DNA of 45,924 bases. Origin: Fulvimarina sp. Lineage in GTDB: Bacteria > Pseudomonadota > Alphaproteobacteria > Rhizobiales > Rhizobiaceae. The notes beneath the pieces are model-generated. The model did not search any database. It was not told the DNA's origin and saw only the letters and a program-made list of their open reading frames with translations. Of this stretch, positions 41,113 to 45,924 are shown piece after piece (positions within the stretch are counted from its first letter, which is position 1; every line of letters starts with the position of its first letter). The stretch covers positions 1 through 45,924 of the forward strand of contig PACL01000090.1 in the NCBI GenBank assembly GCA_002700095.1, read 5' to 3'. The translations under genes were made by a program, and so were the position numbers.

Positions 41113-42816
41113 TTGCAAGGTTTGATTCCATCCTACGTCACGAGGCGCGGTTCAGTCTTCTGGTTCCGCAGAACGGTCCCCTCTGACCTGACGCCGTGCC
41201 TCGGCAACGCGGACATCCGTCGATCGCTGCGAACCAGCGATCGACGGGCCGCCGCAAGACGAGGCTGGGTACTGGTGCGAGCGGTCGAAGAAGCATTCGA
41301 GACACTGAGGAGCGTGGGGCTCAGCCCCAACGCTCGCTCGGCGTTGGGTGCTATTCTCGATCACGTCATGAATGAATTCGACGCGCCGCAAGCGCGCTGG
41401 GCGGAACGGGCGAAATATCGCTACCTGATCGAGCGCCTAGTCGAAGATCGGCCGCTAGTTCCTGACCTAACGCAAATTCGTGAGGCCGATTCAAACCCTC
41501 GTTCTCCTGATGACGTATATAGCGGCTCCGGGGCGGGGCATGGAGCCGTAACAGCTTCGGGTTCCTCGGTTGCTGCAGCATCCAGCTTGGCAGCGCATGC
41601 GCCACTTGCGGAAGCTGCGCCGGCTCCCATGGCTATCTCTATTTCTCCGGCTGATGTCGCGGCTATGGTCGAGAGAGGCGTGGAAGCCGCCGTCAAACGG
41701 GCGATGGCGCGCCCCGGGTCTGACGATCTGCTGTCGTCGCGAGTCCCGGCCTTCCTCGACAAGAAGCGGGAGGAGCTTGGCGACAAAGCGAAGCACCTGG
41801 CCGACTACCCCGGCCGGATTAGCGTCTTCACGGCCATCGTCGGCGATAAACCCATCGGGCGGTATAGCGTTGAGGACATGCATCGCTTCCGGGACGTGGT
41901 CGACGACATTCCGGTCAAAGCGAAACAGCGGTTTCGGACCGACGATCCGTTGCTCCAGATCAAACTGAACTCCGAGCTTGCGATGCCGGTGCCGAGAATT
42001 GACCCCGTGACGGTCGATTCGAAGTACCTGTCACCGATCAAGACCCTCTTCAGTCATTTCGTAGCTCTCGCCATCATCGAGCGAAACCCTCTCGATGGCA
42101 TCGCTTCGAAGCGTGTGAAGGGGGAAGACGGTATTGAAATCGACGCGTCGGAGGAACGCCTCCCATTCGAACCGCATCATATGCCGGCACTTCGCACGAT
42201 CGCCGATCGCAAGCCGAGGAACTCGCCGGATTACTGGTGGATTCGCGTTCTTCCCCGCACTGGGTTGCGCCTCGACGAGTTCGCAGTTCTCTCGCCGCTC
42301 GACATCCGGAAGATCAATGGCCGTTGGTGCATTGACCTTCTCCACCTCGACGATGGCGACCCGATTCATCGCGAACGGCGCAGGGAGCTCGACCTGAAGA
42401 CGGCAAGTTCACGGCGCGTGGTGCCGATCCATCCGGCACTGATCGGGGATGGTTTCCTCGACTTCGTCGAGAAGCGCCGAAAGCGGGATGGCGCTCACGC
42501 CCAGCTGTTTCCACAATGCCGGGCCGACAAATATGGCTGTTACTCCGCCGCATTGTCGAAGCGGCTGGCACGGCAGATCGACAAGGTGACCACAGACAAG
42601 CGGCACGTGGCGCATTCGACGCGACATAATTTCGCCGCTGCGTGCGATGCCGCCGGCGTGCCGGTTTCCGTCCGAGAGAAGTTCATGGGGCATGCTCTGG
42701 ACGAAGACGGCCAGAAGGGGCGCAGGCACAGCTCTCGCGAGAAGCTCAAGCGGCGCTATGGCTCGCCGATCCCATCCGCAGAGGAGATGGCGTGGATCGA
42801 TAGGTTGACGATCTAG
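41113..42816 (+). CDS. Tyrosine-type site-specific integrase
   Basis: About 567 residues. The N-terminus (GLIPSYVTRRGSVFWFRRTV) is a DUF6538-like arm-binding segment. The catalytic domain has R386 in RTGLRLDEF, H501-x2-R504 in HSTRHNF, H527 in MGHALDE, and nucleophile Y549 in KRRYGS. All tyrosine-recombinase residues are present, so it looks active. The start is TTG at 41113 (or TTG 41122); no ATG or GTG is in frame nearby. It should recombine at the 3' end of the adjacent tRNA-Ser gene. Its codon use is less GC-biased than the core genes. It converges with the helicase gene, their ends overlapping by 4 bp (CTAG). Confidence 0.93.
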   Translation: MQGLIPSYVTRRGSVFWFRRTVPSDLTPCLGNADIRRSLRTSDRRAAARRGWVLVRAVEEAFETLRSVGLSPNARSALGAILDHVMNEFDAPQARWAERAKYRYLIERLVEDRPLVPDLTQIREADSNPRSPDDVYSGSGAGHGAVTASGSSVAAASSLAAHAPLAEAAPAPMAISISPADVAAMVERGVEAAVKRAMARPGSDDLLSSRVPAFLDKKREELGDKAKHLADYPGRISVFTAIVGDKPIGRYSVEDMHRFRDVVDDIPVKAKQRFRTDDPLLQIKLNSELAMPVPRIDPVTVDSKYLSPIKTLFSHFVALAIIERNPLDGIASKRVKGEDGIEIDASEERLPFEPHHMPALRTIADRKPRNSPDYWWIRVLPRTGLRLDEFAVLSPLDIRKINGRWCIDLLHLDDGDPIHRERRRELDLKTASSRRVVPIHPALIGDGFLDFVEKRRKRDGAHAQLFPQCRADKYGCYSAALSKRLARQIDKVTTDKRHVAHSTRHNFAAACDAAGVPVSVREKFMGHALDEDGQKGRRHSSREKLKRRYGSPIPSAEEMAWIDRLTI

Positions 42817-42833
42817 CGGACCGCTAGATCGTC
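42807..42833. repeat. 27-bp inverted repeat at the integrase/helicase convergent ends
   Basis: Arms GACGATCTAGCGG and CCGCTAGATCGTC are perfect 13-bp complements around a single central A. It covers both stop codons. Could act as a bidirectional terminator, though a 1-nt loop must open a few pairs, or as a recombination or binding site. Confidence 0.6.
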
Positions 42834-44855
42834 CAGAAATTCGGAGGCCGGTTCGACGGCCGTCACGAGCAGGTTCTCCCTCGCTCTGGTGCAGGCGACG
42901 TAGAGAAGGTGGCGCTCGGTCGCATAGACTTCGGCGAGCGCCGCCGCGTCGGCCGCCTCCATCATCCGCGCCTGCGAAGGGATGACGCCTTCCTCGCAGG
43001 CGAGAATCGCCACGGCGCGAAACTCTAGGCCTTTGACGTCGTGCATGACTGCCAGCCGCACGGCTGTCGCGTCCGAGTGCGTGAGGGTGGTCGCCAACCC
43101 GGCTGCCCGGGCGGCTGCCGCGGCCCGGTCGATCTCGGCTTCCGAGCGCACGACGAGGGCGATCGATCGTCCCTCCATCCCCTCCGCGAGGCGTGCCAGC
43201 AGCCATTTGGCGACGGCGTCCCGTTCCTCTTCGACTTTGCCTAAAACCTGCACCGCGGGCTCGGGTCCGGCGAAGAGCGACTGGACGCCGACGCGGTTGT
43301 CCTCCGATCCGTCGGCCTCGACCAGGGTCGAAGGCAACAGACCGTCCGCCTGGCGACGGATTTCCTGCGAGGTGCGGTAGTTGACGCGAAGCGAGCGCGA
43401 GCGTCCCTGGATCTCGACGCCCTCCGAGCGCCAGGAGAAGGCGGGTCGGAAGATCCGCTGGCCGATGTCGCCTGCGAAGAACAGTCCGTTCGGCCGCCCG
43501 CCCGCCATCTTCCCGAGAACCCGCAGTTCCGCCGCCATGATGTCCTGCGCCTCGTCGACGACGACGAAGTCAAAGGGCGGCGCGCTCCCGGCCGAGAGAG
43601 CGTCAGCGAGACGGCTCAACATGGTGGCGTAGGTCGTGAGACCAGCGTCGTCCAATTGCTGCCGCGCGGCCTCGAAGATCGTCCACAGCGCCTCGCGCCG
43701 CTCGCCGGTCAGCCGCTTCTTGCGGCCGAGCCGCGGCAGGTCGCGGTAGGTCTCCCGGTCCGGGACTTGGCGCCCATCGACGATCAATCGCCACTCGTCG
43801 AGGAGAAACCGCTCGTCGACCGTCAGATCGCTCGCCGCCTTCGCCTCGGACAGGGCACTCAGGACGTCGGCATCAGTCGCGAGCCGGACGGGGCCGATCA
43901 GACGTTCGTGGAGTGTGAGCGTCGCGGCCGGCAGGTCAGCGACGGTGATGCGGGCCGCCAGATCGGCATCGCCATTCGTCAGCGTCGCGATCTTCTGCTT
44001 CAACGAAACTGCGAGGACGGCGTTGAAGGTCGTCAGCAGCACCTTCGCTTCCGGATTCTCGCGGGCCAACCTCACGGCGCGGTGGAGCGCGACGACGGTC
44101 TTGCCCGTCCCGGCGCTGCCGATCACCCGGGCGGGGCCGGCGAAGTCTCGGTCGACGAATTCACGCTGCGCGGGATGAAGGAACACGGCCCAGGTTTCCC
44201 AGGGCGCGTCGAGGGCGCGGCGCAGATCCTCCTCGTCGGTGAGCAGCCGGAAATGCCGCTGGGCGTCGGGATGGGCGAAAGGATCTTCGGTCGGGGCGGC
44301 CGGCGCGGGCGCGATGCCGACGGCAAGATTCATCAGCGCTTCCATTGCCTCGGCCGGCAGATGCTGGGCGAGGGCGAAGATCGTGTCCTCGTCCACCTCC
44401 CGCACGTCGCCGAGCCAATCCTGCGGCACGCCACAGAGAAGCAGCGTCTCCTCCGGCGTCGCGGCGAAGAGCTTCGGCTTCGCCTCTTCCTTGGCCACAT
44501 AGACCGGCACGACGATCTCCTCGATCGTCTCGCGGATCTCGACGAGCTGCGCCGCGCCGGTGACGGGGTGGGTGTCGAGCCGGTGGGTCTCGGCCCAGCG
44601 ATAGGCGGCGTCGTGATGGGCGACGAAGGCGAGCGTCACGTCCTCGCCCGCCCGGTGCAGGACGATGCGGATGTCGGCATTCACCCGCGCCGTCCAGAAG
44701 CCTTTGTCGCGCGCCCGGTCGACCCGGTGCAGCGACAGGCCGGGCCTCGTTAGGTCCATCTGCAGGTCGAAAGCGGTCTGCTTGGCGACACCCTGTTCCT
44801 GGGGTGTAAGCTTGGCGAGCGAACTGGTGAAGGAGTTGGCAATGCGGAGGGTCAA
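42813..44855 (-). CDS. UvrD/Rep-type helicase with RelE-like N-terminal domain
   Basis: About 680 residues. Residues 1 to about 92 (IANSFTSSLAKLTPQEQG, ARDKGFWTARVNADIRIV) have the RelE/ParE-like fold seen at the start of one subgroup of bacterial UvrD-like helicases. Superfamily I motifs follow: Walker A near residue 242 (SAGTGKT), VVVDEAQD near 428, and the C-terminal VACTRARENLL. The start is a TTG at 44855, 4 nt after the nuclease stop, with GGAG 10 nt upstream; an in-frame reading reaches 44912 inside the nuclease gene. Third positions are GC-rich, unlike the partner gene. Tightly linked to the nuclease, so likely co-expressed. Confidence 0.85.
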   Translation of the reverse strand: MTLRIANSFTSSLAKLTPQEQGVAKQTAFDLQMDLTRPGLSLHRVDRARDKGFWTARVNADIRIVLHRAGEDVTLAFVAHHDAAYRWAETHRLDTHPVTGAAQLVEIRETIEEIVVPVYVAKEEAKPKLFAATPEETLLLCGVPQDWLGDVREVDEDTIFALAQHLPAEAMEALMNLAVGIAPAPAAPTEDPFAHPDAQRHFRLLTDEEDLRRALDAPWETWAVFLHPAQREFVDRDFAGPARVIGSAGTGKTVVALHRAVRLARENPEAKVLLTTFNAVLAVSLKQKIATLTNGDADLAARITVADLPAATLTLHERLIGPVRLATDADVLSALSEAKAASDLTVDERFLLDEWRLIVDGRQVPDRETYRDLPRLGRKKRLTGERREALWTIFEAARQQLDDAGLTTYATMLSRLADALSAGSAPPFDFVVVDEAQDIMAAELRVLGKMAGGRPNGLFFAGDIGQRIFRPAFSWRSEGVEIQGRSRSLRVNYRTSQEIRRQADGLLPSTLVEADGSEDNRVGVQSLFAGPEPAVQVLGKVEEERDAVAKWLLARLAEGMEGRSIALVVRSEAEIDRAAAAARAAGLATTLTHSDATAVRLAVMHDVKGLEFRAVAILACEEGVIPSQARMMEAADAAALAEVYATERHLLYVACTRARENLLVTAVEPASEFLDDLAVR

Positions 44856-44859
44856 TCTT

Positions 44860-45870
44860 TCACGGCTCCTGCCCAATCCGCAGAGCTCTGGCCTGAGGAA
44901 GAGCAGCAGCATGCTTCACCAAAAGGCTGGCTACCATCTTCTTGTCGATGAACTGATATCCGTCAGGCGCCCGTTGAGCATCATCGTGACACGCCGATGC
45001 CAAGATTTCGCGCGGTTGTATTGAACCGCTAGCCCATTGTGCATTCAAGTTCAGTTTCTCGCCCCAATATGCCCATTTGCACTGGAGCAGGCCCACGACT
45101 TCTCCGGAAGCATTGGCCCCGAGCCCGTCGAGGCCGCCGTCACCTGAACCACCAACATGTGTCCAGAATTCGTTTGGATACTCCAATTGAAGAAGCGATA
45201 CGACGAGGTGTTCGAAAGCTCCTGGAGTGACGTCGGTAATAAGACGCCTCTCCACTTCCTCTGGATCTCGCGTCCAGGTGCGAGGTATGAAGCTGTCGGA
45301 AGACAGAACCAAATTCATCGCTTCATATGGATCAAGACCGCCATAGGGTCGCACTATACCATAGGTTGATCGACCGAACAGAGAACGACGAATCCAGACA
45401 GGTATGCGAGGGATCGGGATTGCACGGAACTTATCCACGCGCCAGGTTTGCGCCACCTCACCAGCAATCCAGAACTCATCGGGATCATCGGTGGTATTTG
45501 CTCGCCAGATGCGGTCCCAAGTATCGTACCAAGCGGGATCATCGACTAGTTCGAACTCGCTCTGCACGAATCCGCAGTAGATGACTCCCGATGATGGTCT
45601 TGGCACGAGAGCGATAGAACCGGCGTCGATTTCCCGTACGAAATTGCGATTTCGATTATATTGACGATTCCTATCGCTGGCGGCGTGCTCCGCAGCCCAA
45701 GTGGCATCGTCACAGGTAACGTCTACGATGCAGGATCGGATTTTGTGGCGATCATAGACCGCGCCTTGCTTCTGCAGAGTGTATCCGAAAAAAAGTCGGT
45801 TAGACTCAAGAGCAACATCGACAGCATCGAGCTCATACGGCTTGCAGCGCGAAAAAAATACTTTGGGCAT
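44860..45870 (-). CDS. Mrr-like PD-(D/E)xK restriction endonuclease family protein
   Basis: 336 residues. The C-terminal part (about 215-290) matches the Mrr_cat nuclease fold: E220 in AFEHLVVSLLQLE, D248 in SGDGGLDGLG, and Q263-x-K265 in LLQCKW. The N-terminal 200 residues (FVREIDAGSIALVPRP, GVIYCGFVQSEFELVD) suggest a PUA-like or related target-recognition domain, but I cannot name a family for it. The ATG at 45870 has GGGAGG upstream. Codon use is visibly AT-richer than the core genome, consistent with recent acquisition. The helicase starts 4 nt after its stop. A modified-DNA-dependent nuclease is the likeliest role; no methylase is visible in the window. Confidence 0.82.
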   Translation of the reverse strand: MPKVFFSRCKPYELDAVDVALESNRLFFGYTLQKQGAVYDRHKIRSCIVDVTCDDATWAAEHAASDRNRQYNRNRNFVREIDAGSIALVPRPSSGVIYCGFVQSEFELVDDPAWYDTWDRIWRANTTDDPDEFWIAGEVAQTWRVDKFRAIPIPRIPVWIRRSLFGRSTYGIVRPYGGLDPYEAMNLVLSSDSFIPRTWTRDPEEVERRLITDVTPGAFEHLVVSLLQLEYPNEFWTHVGGSGDGGLDGLGANASGEVVGLLQCKWAYWGEKLNLNAQWASGSIQPREILASACHDDAQRAPDGYQFIDKKMVASLLVKHAAALPQARALRIGQEP

Positions 45871-45924
45871 AGCCTTAACCTCCCTTTCGGCTTCTGTCTC
45901 TCCCGGGCTTAATCAACATCCATG

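Larger units (their letters stand above)
41020..45924. mobile_element. Genomic island at tRNA-Ser (left part; continues beyond window)
   Basis: A tyrosine integrase directly follows an intact tRNA-Ser gene, the standard layout of an island inserted at a tRNA 3' end. Cargo visible is a nuclease-helicase gene pair. The nuclease gene is AT-richer than the neighbouring chromosome. No second copy of the tRNA 3' end is found inside the window, so the far boundary lies outside it. Confidence 0.7.

Overview
The window is one continuous stretch of GC-rich chromosome. Most genes use G or C at nearly every third codon position. Gene content points to an alphaproteobacterium of the order Hyphomicrobiales (Rhizobiales): a short-form HisG with a HisZ regulatory subunit, two BA14K-family surface proteins, a DUF4130-UdgX fusion with its radical SAM partner, a DUF6481 protein and a form II CO-dehydrogenase-like SLM operon. 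Genus and family cannot be fixed from the sequence alone; an Aurantimonadaceae-like or related rhizobial lineage is a guess.

Layout. 0-6.3 kb: fumarase (fumC), a DoxX membrane protein, a small hypothetical gene and the leftward operon hisS-hisZ-hisG. hisS carries a striking internal patch of about 450 bp with low GC at third codon positions. 6.5-11.2 kb: a DNA-metabolism cluster with two toxin-antitoxin pairs (a RHH/PIN pair and HigBA). Its leftward genes are a radical SAM repair/modification protein, a nucleoside deaminase and a DUF4130-UdgX uracil-DNA glycosylase fusion, the last two 11 nt apart; HigBA sits between the radical SAM gene and the other two. 11.5-12.9 kb: two tandem secreted BA14K proteins, each followed by a terminator. 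12.9-16.8 kb: a leftward three-subunit molybdenum hydroxylase operon (small, large, medium). 17.4-25.7 kb: tamA-tamB with overlapping stop and start; TamB holds eight anchors spaced exactly 303 bp.

26-36 kb: a lipoprotein D,D-carboxypeptidase, a 2H-phosphoesterase-like DUF1045 protein, a Spy/LTxxQ-like periplasmic protein divergent from an OmpR/EnvZ-type two-component pair, PPK2 polyphosphate kinase, an MFS transporter broken by a single-base frameshift, and the trehalose operon otsB-otsA. 36.7-40.4 kb: leuC, a phage-like SNF2/superfamily II helicase and a DUF6481 protein. 40.9 kb to the end: tRNA-Ser(GCU) with a tyrosine integrase 93 bp downstream. Next come two convergent leftward genes, an Mrr-like PD-(D/E)xK nuclease and a UvrD/Rep-type helicase with a RelE-like N-terminus, 4 nt apart. 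This looks like the edge of an integrated island with a candidate two-gene nuclease-helicase defence module; its far end lies outside the window.

The strongest candidates for something undescribed are the nuclease/RelE-UvrD pair in the tRNA-Ser island and the deaminase-UdgX transcription unit near the radical SAM partner.
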